Below, piece by piece: positions 47,245-61,591 of a stretch of 64,000 bases of DNA (its first letter is position 1; each line of letters opens with the position of its first letter). The notes below the pieces were generated by a model, which searched no databases, had not been told where the DNA came from, and worked only from the letters and a program-made list of their open reading frames with translations. Made by a program: the position numbers and the translations under genes. Origin of the DNA: Cyanoderma ruficeps (taxonomy: Eukaryota; Chordata; Aves; Passeriformes; Timaliidae); the NCBI GenBank assembly GCA_008694505.1, contig VZDJ01007753.1, forward strand, positions 24,114,639 through 24,178,638. The letters are read 5' to 3'.

Positions 47245-48648
47245 TACGTATCTGATTAATGTTGTATAAAGATTTTTTAATAGCTGTGGGGATCACTGTT
47301 CATATTCACTTTTTTGTTCTGAATAGCATAAATTTCACTTTTTTACTTTAAATGAAAGCCCTACTTTTTTTTTAGAAAGCAAACATGAAAGCCAAAATGT
47401 AGATAAATTAAATATTCATGTGAAAAAATATCCTCAGTAAGATGTATTTTTAAGCAAGGTCAAAGCCTTTTTATTTTAGCCTGAGCTCCATAAAAATATT
47501 TTTAAAATGTTACCATTTACTATTATCTGGAGCAAATTTTCATGTCTAAATTCAGTAAGTTACTTCAAGGATTATGCTTTGATGGAGCTCTTACTATACT
47601 TAAAGTTAGAAACAGTCTTAAATATTTTGTTGAGGTTTTAGCAAGATAGCTGAGATTTTCTCAACTGAGAAAATGCAATAATAGCAGAAACAGAAGCACA
47701 GTATATTATAATATGATCCTGTCTTTGCTGCATGTCCTGAGAACAATTCAAGTGCAAGACAAAAGGTATTTTTAATACCACATTTCCAGTTGTCTCAGAT
47801 TCATCTTCTACTCTTCTGTTTTATTTGTAGCAGTAATGGTTACTAAGTAACATTGCAACAGCTTATTTCTCTACTTTTCTTATGATGGGCTTGGGGGTTT
47901 GTTTTTCAGATTTGGGGTTTTTGTTGTTGTTGCTTTTGTTTTTTGTTGGTTTGTTTGGGTTTTTTAATTATTATTATTACTAGGTCATTTTATTTTCCTA
48001 CTAATGTTTTATTCTCCTGAGAAAATGAAGCACATTTTGAATCAGTAAATGACTTCAGGGTGAGCTTGGAACAAAATTAATAGTCTCAGTTCTTCAATTT
48101 TTTTCATTTAGCAGTCACATTTTAATTTAGACTTCAGTTGGTCCACCTTTGTTAATAACTGACACAGTTGATACCTCCTATAGTGAACACATTTGATCAA
48201 TAAAAACCAAGAAAATCTGCTTACTGATAGAGCATATTTGGTGGAATATCTTTCCACCTCTGACTTCAGTCCTGAACCTAAGGGATATTTCAAAGTTGTG
48301 AGCCTGAAAGCTGCAATTTGTAGCAGCAATGGCTATGGAAATTATTATCTCAGCAAAAGTAGTGACTTCATTAGATATTAATTTCCTCCTACTTCATTTC
48401 TCAGTGTCCCAAATGTGACATTTGTCTCTCTTTTATTTCATGGATAGTGACATTATCTCCCCTGTGTTCCCCAAGTATCACACCCTTTTTTTCCCCAGCA
48501 GCTTAAATGATGGTCATAACTGGGTAATACTCAGACCCATTATTCTATTCTAAATCCAATATTAGCTGGCTCTGTTTCACACCTGAAGAAGGAATTACAT
48601 ATACCAAAAATAATTTTTAAAATCTAAAATCATTATTGACTCTATTAA

Positions 48649-48667
48649 ATATATATATATATATATA
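48649..48667. repeat. (AT)9 microsatellite
   Basis: An alternating AT run of 19 bases in an AT-rich context. Confidence 0.95.
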
Positions 48668-50480
48668 CACTAATCATGCCTTAAGAGCATCTTTTGCATC
48701 CTTTTTCATGACTGACACCAGTACTACTGCTTGCTCCTAAAAACAGAGATGTTTCATGTAACTCCTGTATACAAGATAGGTACCTGAATAATTGGACTAC
48801 CTAAGGATAAAATAACAGCTATTATTATAAATCTGTATTTTGTTGTTCCTTTAGCAACTCAATGGATTACAGATTTTTGTTGAAAAAATCATCATATTAC
48901 TATATATTTTTAGCAGATGTATGTTTGAAGGATTTGCCACTGAAATGCAAAGGGTTCCTTAAGGAATCCTGAGGAATCTGAAGTAAAGATTAATGAACAC
49001 CCTTTTATTTTTATTATAAAAACATTATTTTTATTTCTGCAGAAAGGACTAAAAGATGCCTTACACGATGATGCAAATTACGACTTATTAGAAATAAAAG
49101 AGGGTCTGTCAATAACTGAGCTAATGCTCAGTATTAACAGTACTAAAAGATTGAAAACAAGACCTTAGTTTTATGTTATTCTTTACAAGACGGTCACCCT
49201 AGGACAAAGATATTAGTTGCTGAGATCCTTCTGACACAACCTAATCAAAGTCAGACCTGATGTCTGTTAACATTTACTACTATGGAGTCATCCATTTGCA
49301 GCTTCAAAATCTTTCCTGATGAAGACAGATTTTAAAAATTTAGTCATGATTTAGGAAAGATGATTTAGTTTAAAATAGCGTGCATGATAGAGAAAGATTT
49401 GTTTTCTTTTCTTTTCTGGGAGCAAGTACTGTGTGAATGATATCTGAGGATGACCTTTCAAAGCAGGCAGCTGTTATCTATCTGAAACATTCATCAAATT
49501 AATGTGTTCTCTTTTCCTGTCTGTAAGACACACATTATCAAGCATTACATCATTGATATGTAATGAAAAAAAAAACTCTGTCATCACTGAACATCTGGAA
49601 CTGCAGTGATGATGCAGTGCAGCTGTTGCCTTTTATGTGAAGTGTGAGGCATTTACTTCAAAATCCAAGACCTGCATTTCCATTTCATCCCATGCACAAT
49701 GTTCAGAACAACATCAAACACACAAAAAGCTGTACACACTATATAACTAAGGTAAGTTTGGAAAGTGTGAAGTCTCATCCCTTTAGGGATTCCCTGAGAG
49801 CAGTTTATCTTAATCTGTTATGAATCTCTGAGAAATTCGGTCACAGAATCTTGCATATCCGAAACTGGACCCAGTACTGATAAATAATTGTCATGAAATG
49901 GATCAAATATGTGGGGAATATAATTTATATCATTATTAATATTTTTGCTAGTCTTTAGGGCACTGTTTATTTAATTCTGTCCTTTTCCAATTTTCTTTTC
50001 CTGTAGCAGAATAGGCTGAAATCTGAAGTGAAAATTTTTGTCTGTATTTTGTATTGCTTCTTTCTCACACACTGAATTTAAATTAAAATTGAAAATAAAA
50101 ATCTGTAGACAGAGAGATTGCCTTACAAAAGCTCCCATTTTTACTTAATCTGGTCATCCTGCCAAATGCCAGTTCTGCATAATTTTTATAATGCCTCTGA
50201 ATATCAGACAAATAATCACATTCTAGTCTCATAGCATACGGCCTTATCTAAATAGTTTTCTCTCTCCCTTTTGAACATATCCTTATCAAGCTTCCAGGGA
50301 GCTTATTAAAGCTTACAGTTTCTCCATCATATACTCTTGGCCTTTGCATGATAAATCAATGAAATTCAATAGCACTTCATCAGTTTCATCTGCACAGTTC
50401 CTGTTCCTGTGAGTTTTATAAGCATGCTCTGTAAAGTTGTATACTTCCAATGAAATATCAAACATCTCTACAAATCCACC

Positions 50481-50508
50481 TTTTTTTTTTTTTNTTTTTT
50501 TTTTTTTT
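50481..50508. repeat. poly(T) tract with an N
   Basis: A T run of 28 positions with one undetermined base at 50494. The Lys-rich reverse frame across it is an artefact. Confidence 0.95.
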
Positions 50509-53500
50509 AAGAAAGATAACAAATGCAAGGAAATGTTTAATTTCCTGAAGCAGAGATTAGTTTAAATTTCTTGATTGATAAGCTGAATTGCTATGGACAT
50601 TTCCTCATTTAAAAAGGCAATGATTGGTCCCTGAAGTGAGGTGTTACCTCCTGTACACAGAGTGATCCAGTCAGACACAGGGTCCTATGACTGGGCAGAG
50701 CAGAACTGCACTAGGCCATTCCCCTCCACTACTGCCATCTTTAATGCTTTGTATGAATCCTTCTCACATAATTCCAGACAAAATATAAGGAGTAAAGTTA
50801 TGCCAACTCTCCATACAGTCAATTAAAAAAGCCACCAAATCAAAGGAGAAAATCCAGTGCTTTAATAGCATAAATTGCTTCTTGTTCTGATGTTTTGAGG
50901 ATTTTCTCTGGGTTTAGTTGAGTGCATAATGCTGAGTGAGATGCTGGCCCTGAGGCTTCAGGCATAGTGGAGTTGATATTTCAACGGAGACATTTCCTTA
51001 GCTTTTTTTATGACTCAAGCCTTTTTCCTGCATCCCTGTTTTCAAGTAGGAACATAGTGTAGAATTAGAGTATAAATTTCCAAACAGCAATAGTAAAGAG
51101 ACTTAATTGAATAAGATTTCAAAAAATTAATTTGCTCCAAATGAGCTTCTGTTCTATTGTCAAATATTAGAGAAGTAAAGTGTTATAACAAGATCTTGCT
51201 AAAATCTTGCTGAAGTGCAACCTGTGAAGGTGTTATAAATGAAAATATGGTTTTCCAGTTAGTTTTACCCACAATATGGCATTGGTCTTGCAAAACTGTA
51301 ACCAGGATAACAAAAACTAAGATGTTTTCCACAGATGTATTAACCAATCTATGCATTTCCCATCAAACCTTGTTTAAAAGTAGTAAGAACAGATCAAGTT
51401 TATATTCTATTAAGGGGGTAACCTGGAAGGTGATTCCACTATAAAGTGATTAGCATCATTTTTCACTCTCCTAAACTTTGTACAGATTTTGTCTGTATAG
51501 AACACTTAAAAATACTACTAATTTAGATCTTAACAACAACTCCCTGCCCTTTTTCTGTGAAATTGCATAACCCTGTTTGAAAGCTCTGATGAAGTCACTA
51601 CAACAGTTTCTTTGTTCCCTCCCTGCTATCCCCCCATTTTGAGAGTAATTCTACATGGCCATAATTGTAAATGGAGTTTTTCTCCATCTCTATAACAAAG
51701 TGATGTAGCAGTATGTTACTCTTAATACCCTAAAATATTAGTAAAAAGCCAACATATTAGCAGCAATAAATGGATATGGTTACACCAGTGACAAATTATT
51801 TTCCAAATTCTGACAGTATTTTTTTTAAAATGCATTCTAAAAAGCATTTGTTTTAAAAACATTTAAAATCCAGAATTAAACTTTAAGGTACTTAAATTTC
51901 ATTATTGTCTAGAATTCTATCAGTATTTTCTTAACCAGCTACAAAGTACTAGAAGAGATTATTTGATAGAGTTGCACAAACCAAGCACTTTCCCTTCTAT
52001 CCCATCACAAAGGAAAAATAAATTGGTCTTGGAAAACTTTTGCTCTGCATCCATTTATTCTGTATTCATTTACGACAAAAGAATTCTAAGAGGTAAATTT
52101 CCTTCCTTATTAGTATTATTGGAAGCAGAATGCCATGATCATTGTTGCATGCTGTCTTGGATTGATAATATGTAGAGACATGATTTTGTAATAGTTTTAC
52201 ATTTTATATTTTGAGCATATCCAGTTTAAATTTATAAACCTATGGGACTCCTTGATTTTAATGAGATTGATGAAGCAATAAAGGGAAATTGCACGAAATA
52301 AGTTTGCTATGGATCATTCACAAAGATGGTAAACAAGCAGCATTCTTAAGTTGAATCTGGGCATACCAACAATGGGAATTCCCAGAATTCTTTTTGGCAC
52401 TTTATTGATTTGTGTCATAATAACATCTCATTATGCCAGAATGGCAAGATTTTTATCTCTGGGATGAAAGAATACAATTGCAAGTGTGTGTGTGATAGTT
52501 CATATGAACAGCCAGATCACCAAGCTTTTCATCATCCATTTGATGTATAAGAAAATAACATTTCTGAAATAACACATTATGTTGTCCAAAGATATATACA
52601 GTATATTTTTAAATGTCATTACAATGAAATGAAGGAAAATCTGAAACCGAAGCCAAGAACCCAGTTTAGTTTTCATTGCATTTCCGTATTGTGAAACATT
52701 ATAAGGTCATAGAAGTACAGCGAGTGCCCTGGTAAATGCTGCACAAGATCCAGTAGGTTTAGCACTTCTTGCTCATCTTTCAATGCATTTATGTACCACA
52801 ATTCTGTGAATATTCAATACCAGGTATTTTCTAAATATAGAAATTTCCAGAATTAAAGAGACTTTAAAAAGTTAAGCCAAAAATATTATTTCTTTTTGGC
52901 AATGACATTTCCATCTTCATTGAATGGAAACATGTGCTTTTACATGTGTTCCTGAAATTTCAGAAGGTCCCAGAATACCAGCTGTATGCTAATCATAAAG
53001 ACGAGCACAATACCTCTATTATTAGTGTGACAAACAACAAAGAACTACATGCACACTAACTCCTGGAGATAGTAACAATAAAACTCTTCTGAAAACATCC
53101 ACGTCTCTGAATCATGTAACTTTCTTTACTATTTTTAGGATTAAGAGTCATACCCATTCTAATATTATTATTAAATAATTCAATTGTTATTGTAAAGTAT
53201 TGTATTGGTGCACACTTAACAACATTGGTTTTATACTTATCCTAAATGTTGTCTTCTGCTTTTAGTTATCTATCTTTATATATATGTGGCAAAGTTTGTA
53301 AATGGTATACTTAAGTCTGAAAAAATTGAAAATTTTCTGTGGAATCATGTCCTAGAAAACGACAAAGCAATATCTAATTGAATTAACTAAATTAAAGGTT
53401 TAATAATGGTATCAGTTAGTCCAGTTAGAATTCCCTCCTGCAAATCCTCTGTCAGTTGTGTGAGGAGGTTTCTGCCAAGAAATCCGTCATTATAACAGCA

Positions 53501-54060
53501 AGATTTTGGGGGTATGAGAACTAAAAGTACTCAGACATGATGTTGAGCCAGTACACTCATGTAAAAGATGGATTTCATAATGGTTGGCAATGTTGGTATA
53601 AACTTTGACTGTCCCCTCACTGGCTGGGGAGGCAGCTCTAGCCCATTGGTGTCTTCACACTCTTTCAATGAACTCAGGGAGGAGAATCTATACCACCACA
53701 TTATCTACTCAGCTGCTGATAGATGTTGAAATTAAGGCCATGTTCCAGTCCCCTTTATGGGGAAATAAAGTAATTTTTTTGCAACAGCTGCGATCAGACA
53801 TCCTGAATTCTTCCCTGAGTTTCACAGGGATACTTGTCCATCTCCTCTGAGCTTTCCTCCATTAAAGAAGTTATTCAGTGAGTCTCATTCTGCCACCAGG
53901 GATTTACACAGTCACAGAGGAGTGGGGCTGTAGTATTTACATGTGCATCTACCAAAAAATAAATAACTTATCACATTTTTAGGTAAAGTATTGGGAAATT
54001 GTGAAGTCATAGCTTTATATAATGTGCTGTAAATTCACATTTTTCTGTATCTTTGAGGAC
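50509..54060. other. AT-rich desert
   Basis: No gene or transposable element is recognised. The part at about 52360-52560 is free of simple repeats and is a weak candidate for conserved non-coding sequence. Confidence 0.5.
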
Positions 54061-57000
54061 TAACTAATATAAACTACATAAACATAATAAAATATGCTGA
54101 AATTGTCTTAAAAACAATTCCGTTGTGTCCTAAAAAGTCCTTCATCAAATTCCTAAGGAAATTAAACAAAATCATTTCAAAAATGTACATTGAGAAACAC
54201 TTCTTTTCAACTAAGTCACTGTATTGATGAAGCAGGAAACAGTCAGTTCTAGAGGTAATAGAAATAATAACTCTTAAATTCATGAGAAACCATATTTTAC
54301 ATTTGAATTCTGATACATTGCACCTTGTGCTGGAAACTGCACACTGTGGAGGTTTAGGAAGAAAGATTTTTCTTAATGTGCCTAATGTCTTAGTATAGTT
54401 TTCAGGAATTATTAGAAAAGTAAATCCAGTTCTTCCTGTAATGTGGAAATACACATATATAGAAAATAATTTAACCATGCAAGACAATCTTCTTAATTTA
54501 TAACAGCATTCAAAAATACAGTTGTTTTTCTTAAAAATTGCTATGGCAGGAATTATGGATCAAAACGTAATTTTGTTTGCTATGAAAAGTCTCAGAGCTT
54601 TGGAGAAAATATTAAACTTGGATGGTAATTAATAATTTGTCTGGGTCCATAAGGAATGAAGCAGTGATTACTTTCAGTTATGTGAAAAGTTTTATTAATA
54701 TTTTACTTAATTGAGGCCTTAAGATTGGATGGATTATCTTCCTTAAACTCTGTTGCACTTTAGAACATTAAATGTTTATTCATTCTTTGAAATGACACAA
54801 AACCTCTTCAGAACACAATTTGTCTGAAGAGCTATTCATTTTGTTTATCTTTTTCACTTGCCATCCCTGAAAGTGTACAGGGACAACATGGTCTGCTACT
54901 CCCTTTTGTCTATTTAAGCTACACCTATCTAATATTTGAGAAGATGAAAGGTTTTTCCCTTTCCTCTGAAAAGAATAAAACTCACTGTATTCATTTACAA
55001 AAATATTTAGACAAACATTTCCCACAACAATCTCAATTTCACTAGAATAACAAAAGGAACATGCACTCTAAAAATCCTTTAATAACAAACTCCTCATTAC
55101 ACAAAATTTCATAGAAACCATGGTGGAGGTATAAATCCTACACTGCCTGATAAATGCCCTAATGATAGCACAGTTGTTTCTTCAGCTGCTGCTAAGTAAC
55201 TTGTCAGAAAAAACTGGGATAAAAACCCAACTGTAAAAGCACATTAATTGTCTATTTTAAGAGATGTAAAAATTTATTTTATGACAAATTCTTTGTATCA
55301 AATAGCTATGATTCTGTGACCTTGTTTTACACAAAAAAATACCCAGGATTAGTGCAAAAAGACTGGGAAAAAAGTAGGAGGAATGTTTCTTCTTCCTCAT
55401 AAAACAATAACGATCAGGTTTGATGGTAGTAGTTCTAGATTATTATATACAAGAACTAAAATGTCTTGGTGTAATCCTGAAAATAACAGTGCTTATTTTT
55501 GTTTAAAATTGATGAAGTGGACATTCTGAAAGGTTATAATGGAAGTAGGATATTAATTGAAGTGCTTCCAAGTGGATCTAGGAAACTTCCACTGGATAGA
55601 GGCTGATCAATGAATAAAAGAGCCACGTGTGGCTTTACAGAAGCAGAAACAAGCCAACAACAAAAATGTACAGATGGTGATTCTACTGTTCCAAAAATAG
55701 CAATTTTTCTCACTGAACTATTGGTTTTAAAGGTCAGCACCAAGAGGAAGAAGTGAAACCTCCAGCAACTGCTCGTGGCAGTTCAACACTGGTAGCTGGA
55801 CACCTTGTTCCAAGGCACAGAGCTGGCCTGATTTGAAGCTCATATACAGGCAGGAAAGACACAAGCTGTTAACACAAGGAGCCGTGTTGTGGAAGTATGA
55901 CAGTATTCAGTGGCTAGCTGGATCAGCCACTCTAGTCACCCTTCTTGAAAATCAACCAAGCCCCTGAAAATAAGAGAATGCAGCTCAGATGCAGAAAGAT
56001 AATTTTTTCTGGTTCCATGCAGAAGTACCAAAAAGACAGGTTTTTCTCACAGATTTTTCCAATGGTCTAAAGCCCTTACGTATTAAGTTAATATCATTTG
56101 AGCAACTCATACTTAATTTTTCAGATGCCTTTCAATTATTATTGGGAACTCTGCAGCATTACCTGACTGGGAATGAAAATTTCCTGACCCAATATTCATT
56201 TATAAACTAGAGAATCTTCAACTGAGTGGAGAGATGAGATACAAATTTCTTCTCACCACCCAAGAGACCAAGAAAGATGTTCTTCGCTCCTTAGTTTCAG
56301 GTACATTGCTGTATCTGCTGTAAAGGAAAATGTAAATTTTACTGATTATTGTCTTCCCAGTGAAAAATGAAAAAGAGTTTGTGCTTCACCTATTAACTTT
56401 TTAGGGCAATTATATAGGCCTGCCAAGGTATGTCTTCTTATTTCTTTCTAAACTACTTGAATGATGTCTAATCACCCTCAGAATAAAAGAAAAATAAATC
56501 CATTTATTTCCATGTTTAACCTAGAAAATGTAACTTAAACAGTAATTTCTTTCTATCATGGTGGCAGAAAGAAGAGAAATAGACTATCTGCAATAAACAG
56601 TAGCAAATGAACTTATACTTTGTAATTAAAGCTTACCCTTTGTAACTTCAAAGGGTAAAAAGGGCAAATCATTATGGGACAGTAAAAATATACTCTGAAA
56701 ATATTAGTCACAAAGTGCAGTATAAAAGCATTCATTCAAGGAGATGAGAAAGAAACTGTCATCATTAAAATGTCACAAAATTTGCAGAGGCCAGTATTTC
56801 TTTGTGTTAGAAGCTATGAACATAACGATTATGCGGTTATAGTGCTGGGATAGCTGCATAAAATATTTTTATTTCGCATGACTGTTTTCAGTCTCTCTGT
56901 GCTGATTTCAACTTGTCTTCCAAAAAAAGAAGTCATTCTCAGTCATTTTGAGGACAACCAAGTGAACCAAAAGGTCAATCTAATTAAAAAGGAAGAGAAC

Positions 57001-58870
57001 TTCAGACTATGGGGAAAAGGGTCCAGTAAATGCCAAAGGAGTTTGCATTTGAGAAGTGCTAAGTAAATAGTCCAAACAATGAAAAAATCCACATTGGTGT
57101 CAAAAAAATAGAAACAAAAGAAATATAAGTGACCTTTTCCTACATTATAAGTAAATAGTCTTGTCTACTAGCAGAGAAATATTGTTTATTAAAGGTAAGG
57201 AATACAGCTTTCAATTAGGACATTTTATTATCATTCTCGGAGACTCAGATTATACTCTATTTTAATAAGCACTTTGAAGAACGGGGGAATTAAAATGAAA
57301 CCTGTTTTGTAGTTGTTTTTCTCCCAAAAGACCTACTTAATGAGTTTAATATCGATGTGAGTCATCCATCATTCCAAAAGCATCAAAGAAAAGACACAAT
57401 TTTAGTGTATAACTGTGACTCAGTTAAACTCACAAAGCAAGTGATTTAAACCTCTGTGGCCTTTGTAACTTCTTTAATCAAATCAGAATTTACTAATGAA
57501 AATCAAACTTACTCTGCATTGTTTTGAGTCTGGCTGGTGGATTGGAAAGAAGTAAGAAGAGAACGTCAAGCTGGGTTTTCCAAAATAGTTCATAAATCAT
57601 ACAGAAATGCATACCAGAGAAGCGACTCACAAACTCATCAGAAAAATAATCATTAGCTGCTTCCCACTCCAGAGAACCTTTGTTCTGTAGCATGACCCCA
57701 TACTTCAGCCATTTCTCTTGCCAGTGAAACATTGGTTAGGAAACTCTGCTTCCACCTTTCAGTGAAAGATTTTGGTAAAGTATGAGTATACTGGAGTCCA
57801 ACTTCTGTAACAGAAGCATGCACATAAAGCACAAACTTTTAATGGAGGCAGTGTAATATGTTGTGGCTGGAGTGCTTTTCTTTGGTTTTCAGTTGTGTTT
57901 TCCCAAAGTCATGGCGCATTGACAAGTTGCACAAGGCCTGAGTGGACACTGTGGCTGATTGTGTACCAGACATGCTTTGCAAATTAGCTGTATCTTTCTC
58001 AAGATGCAGTAGAAACCATTAGTCACAATCTTCTACATGTTATTCTGAATAATAATCATATGAAAGTAGTATTGAGAGATTTCACTGGCCAATGTCTCAC
58101 TGTTTTCAAAACAAATTATTATTTAAAAAAAAACCCCTGAACTTGCACACATATGCCAGGCATGAAAAAAAAAGGTTTGTTTTGAAGGAATTTCTGGACT
58201 CATTAATCTTGGAGTTTAAAAGCAAATCTTCAGCACATTTGTTTTCATACCATTAACAAATTCTCTCTCTCTATGTGCAAAAGAAATTATCTGTACTGAA
58301 AAAATTTAGCAGAAACAATTTTGGGCACTGCACTTAAGGCTTCATTAAGGATTGCACTGATAGTATTCACACCTGAATCTAATTCCTTTCTTTTTTTTTC
58401 CATTTGCAACTTAGAAGGCAGCTAACAAAAATAACTGTTATTGAGAAAGGAGATAACATTTTGAATCCAGGGAAAACAAGGTCTGCTGGACAAAAAAAAT
58501 ATACTGTCTTTCCTTTGGTGGTATTTGCAATAGAAGGCTTTGGACCAGTTTTGCCATGTCATGGTTTAACAAGCCTTCTTTTTCTAATTTCAGAAGAATG
58601 GATTATTGTATTCAGAAGAAGATATTGAATGCATTAAAGCAGCTTTGATAAATTATGTCTTTTGTAATATTTGAATATTACATAAATCACAATTCATTTT
58701 ACTATATATATTAACAAAACATGTATTTTATAATGTTTAAAACCATTTTTTTTCTTTGAGGAAAACATAAATTATAAAGATCTAAGTGCTTTTGGAAAAT
58801 CAGTAGTCAGTGGATGTCAGTAGTCAGCAGATACCATGTGACTTCTGCTATTCCCCCCTATAACTTGCAG
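54061..58870. other. AT-rich desert
   Basis: The 137-codon minus frame at 54074-54487 is the longest outside the LTRs. It is hydrophobic and AT-codon rich, with no domain, no splice signals of note and no neighbour. It is not called as a gene. A GC-richer patch at about 55740-55960 is unassigned. A small inverted repeat at 56633-56658 is listed separately. Confidence 0.5.
56633..56658. repeat. 10-bp perfect inverted repeat
   Basis: ttaccctttg (56633-56642) and caaagggtaa (56649-56658) are exact reverse complements around a 6-base loop. Confidence 0.9.
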
Positions 58871-58878
58871 TACATACA

Positions 58879-58919
58879 TAACAGAAAGGAACCTCAAGGG
58901 CAGAGGTTCCTTTCTGTTA
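58879..58919. repeat. perfect 17-bp hairpin
   Basis: The arms 58879-58895 (taacagaaaggaacctc) and 58903-58919 are exact reverse complements around the 7-base loop aagggca. Pairing stops abruptly outside the arms. Exact identity over 17 bases in non-repetitive sequence suggests either a recent local inverted duplication or selection on the structure. Confidence 0.95.
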
Positions 58920-61591
58920 CATAAAAACATTTCTCCATTTCATTTCTGAATCCACAGCTGTGTTAGGTGTGTGCAGAACTGTTTTTGGAAACCAATCCTT
59001 ACACTGCAAGCTGCAGCTAAACAAAGCAGACACTGAAATTTACTTTCAAGAAGATTTGAAATGCTGTACACGTAGATTCTTTTCTGCAGTTGCCAACTCT
59101 CTTAGGATAAATCTCATCTCTCAGCAATCTAATGAAGAATTCAGAAACTTCAGGTTTCCCATAACAATAGGACTGCTCCTTAATATTGCTATACTACATC
59201 TGCTATGCCTTTTTTCTGCATCAGTGGAGAGACCCTTAAATCTAATCTAAGGAGGTACCCAATCAGTTACTTTGAGTTCTGTATTGCATATGTGTATATA
59301 CTACTGTGGATTTCCAGCACTTCAAAGTATTTGTGCAATCTATTGCTAAAACACTTGGCAAGTTATCAGACAATAAGCTGAATACCAGTGATGTTGATCT
59401 GATTCTTCTTTCTTGGGTGCAAAAGGGTTTGATACTGCTCTTCAGAATTTCAGAGTACCAGAAATATATAGTAATTGACCTTTACATTCAGTAAGATTTA
59501 AAAGAACATTTTATTAATCTTCTGGAATATTAAAGCAAAATGAATAAGTAATGATGAAGCCACACTTATTTGATGAGTTATGTTATTTTACAGTCTGGTT
59601 TGGAGGAAAGAAATATATAGGCTTTGTGCAGAAAATGTCACGAGCTGTAATTAAAATCTAATTTTGTATGTCCTTATTTGCTCAATATAATATTTAAATT
59701 ATATGACTGAAAAATCTGAGTTCTATTTTGGTGGTATCCATACAAAAACAGTTCATATATGCCCAAAAACTTTAACTGTGGTAAAGCTTTTGAGGTATAG
59801 CTCTATGCAAGACTGCCATACTGTTCAGAGGAATCCCAGCTATTTCCAAACAGAATGCTTCTGGAGCTGGAAACTATAGACTTGTGGGATCATGCCTCAA
59901 CTAAGTAAATAGGCTGAGAAGGGATACACGTTAGCTGCTTGAGGAGCACTGCAGTGATACAGGATGCTGCACTCAAGTCCAAAAGAGTACTACTTGGACT
60001 TGGTACTGTATTAAGTATGGGCTTGAAACTGTATTCAGTCACAAGTATAACGCAACATGGTTACTGTTTGTCAGCTTCCCTATTCTCCCAGACTTTGCTG
60101 ATTCCTGAAACACTCTTCCACCTTTCTTATCTCTGTTTCTTTGCCAAAAGCATGTGTAGATTGGAGGCAGACTTCACAACCTTCTACACATTCCTGTGGC
60201 AAGGGTCATCTCAGGAGCAAGGAGAGAATAAGGAACAACATAGTATTAGGCAGAACACTGAGCATGATTTATATAGAAAAGTCCATAGTTGTTTATTTGC
60301 AGAGCTACAATAAATTATTTGACTGTCTTCATTACAAACCAATTCAGTAATGATTAGTATTATTTGAATATTTCTAAAACAGCATTACAAAGTAAAGTGA
60401 TTATCAATACATGCTATTTTTTTGCACTTCAGAACAAACACTTGACATATTTTTCAGTATTTTTCTCATTTCATACAGGAGAAAAACAAATGACTGCATG
60501 GTGTTTTCTGCTGAAATCATCTCAGTAATTTCACGAAAGGTTGCCCCACTTTCACCCCAAGCCACTGTGCCCAAGTTCTATATCTTTTCACGATACCAGC
60601 TACTGCTGAACTCCAGCCATCCTCCTGATGCTCTGTCTTCTGCCCAAAGCTCTTGATTTCCCTGTAGGGAGTAAGGGATAGACAGAACCTGCCAGCAAGG
60701 TGAAGGTAGTTTCTCTTCCTCTTGTAACCTCAGAGTAGTTCAGAGAAAATCTACTGCAGAGTGCAGAAGCAAATGTTTGTTTGTATGTGATACAGCTGGC
60801 TGACTCCAGTGGAATAAGAGCTCAAGCTATGCATAGAAGTCATAGTTCAGGTACCAAACTGAAACATGAAGTGACTCAACTATTTACTTGAAAAATAAAT
60901 GTCCTGGTTTGCGAACATTGTATGAAGTCTTTCTAAGAAAATGTAGATTTTATATTTTTTTTTTAATTCTAGTGACAGTACTTAATTTCTTTTATAGTAA
61001 AAAAGTATATTTTTGTTAATGCCCAAACTAAATCTTTTAATCTTCAAATTGAGCTGATTATGTTTGTCCTCAGTGGCTATAGTGAAAAAAACTCCAGTTT
61101 TTTTCTTGTTTTATGTGAAAAATCTAACTATTTGGAACCAGTAAATGTTGGCTTGTGCTTTGTCATATGCTCTACAGTTTCTTAAAGCATTAATTGCAAA
61201 AGATTAACAGAAGATTTACACAAAAAGGTAAAGCAGGTAAATAAATGAAACCATACATATTTGAAAATTCATAAGTCCCCTGCAGACCTTTTTTTTTTCC
61301 TCCTGAAAAGGAAATTATTTTAGTTCCTTGAATATTTATTCATTGGTCATGTTCTTCTATTCTCTTGTAATCACTGTTAGTGTTTGCAATTGTATCATTT
61401 AACCCACAGGCCCCAACTAAAATGATATCCTATGCCTTACATACTATAATCCTCTTAATATATCTTCCAATGCATTTTGACTACTGTGATTGTTTGTTCA
61501 ACTGTACTGTTTTTCAGTTTGACAATGTTTTTACAATCCCAGATCTCCTGGAATCTTCATCTTTGTTTATTGTCTCTTTTTTCACTTTTAC
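58920..61591. other. AT-rich desert
   Basis: No gene is recognised. The 124-codon plus frame at 59939-60313 and the 96-codon frame at 58960-59250 have no family signature. Confidence 0.5.

Larger units (their letters stand above)
45485..50480. other. AT-rich desert with candidate conserved patches
   Basis: No gene or dispersed repeat is recognised. A T/G-rich tract lies at about 47890-47980. Two patches lack simple repeats and look like conserved non-coding DNA: 48108-48385 and 49500-49745. Short frames across the 48.1-48.4 kb patch open on both strands and are not coding-like. Confidence 0.45.

Noticed and set aside
54074..54487. 137-codon minus-strand frame, hydrophobic
   Set aside because: AT-rich codons, no domain, no splice context. 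One frame of this length is within chance expectation for six frames of 64 kb.
59939..60313. 124-codon plus frame
   Set aside because: No recognisable family, and it overlaps another open frame in a different phase.
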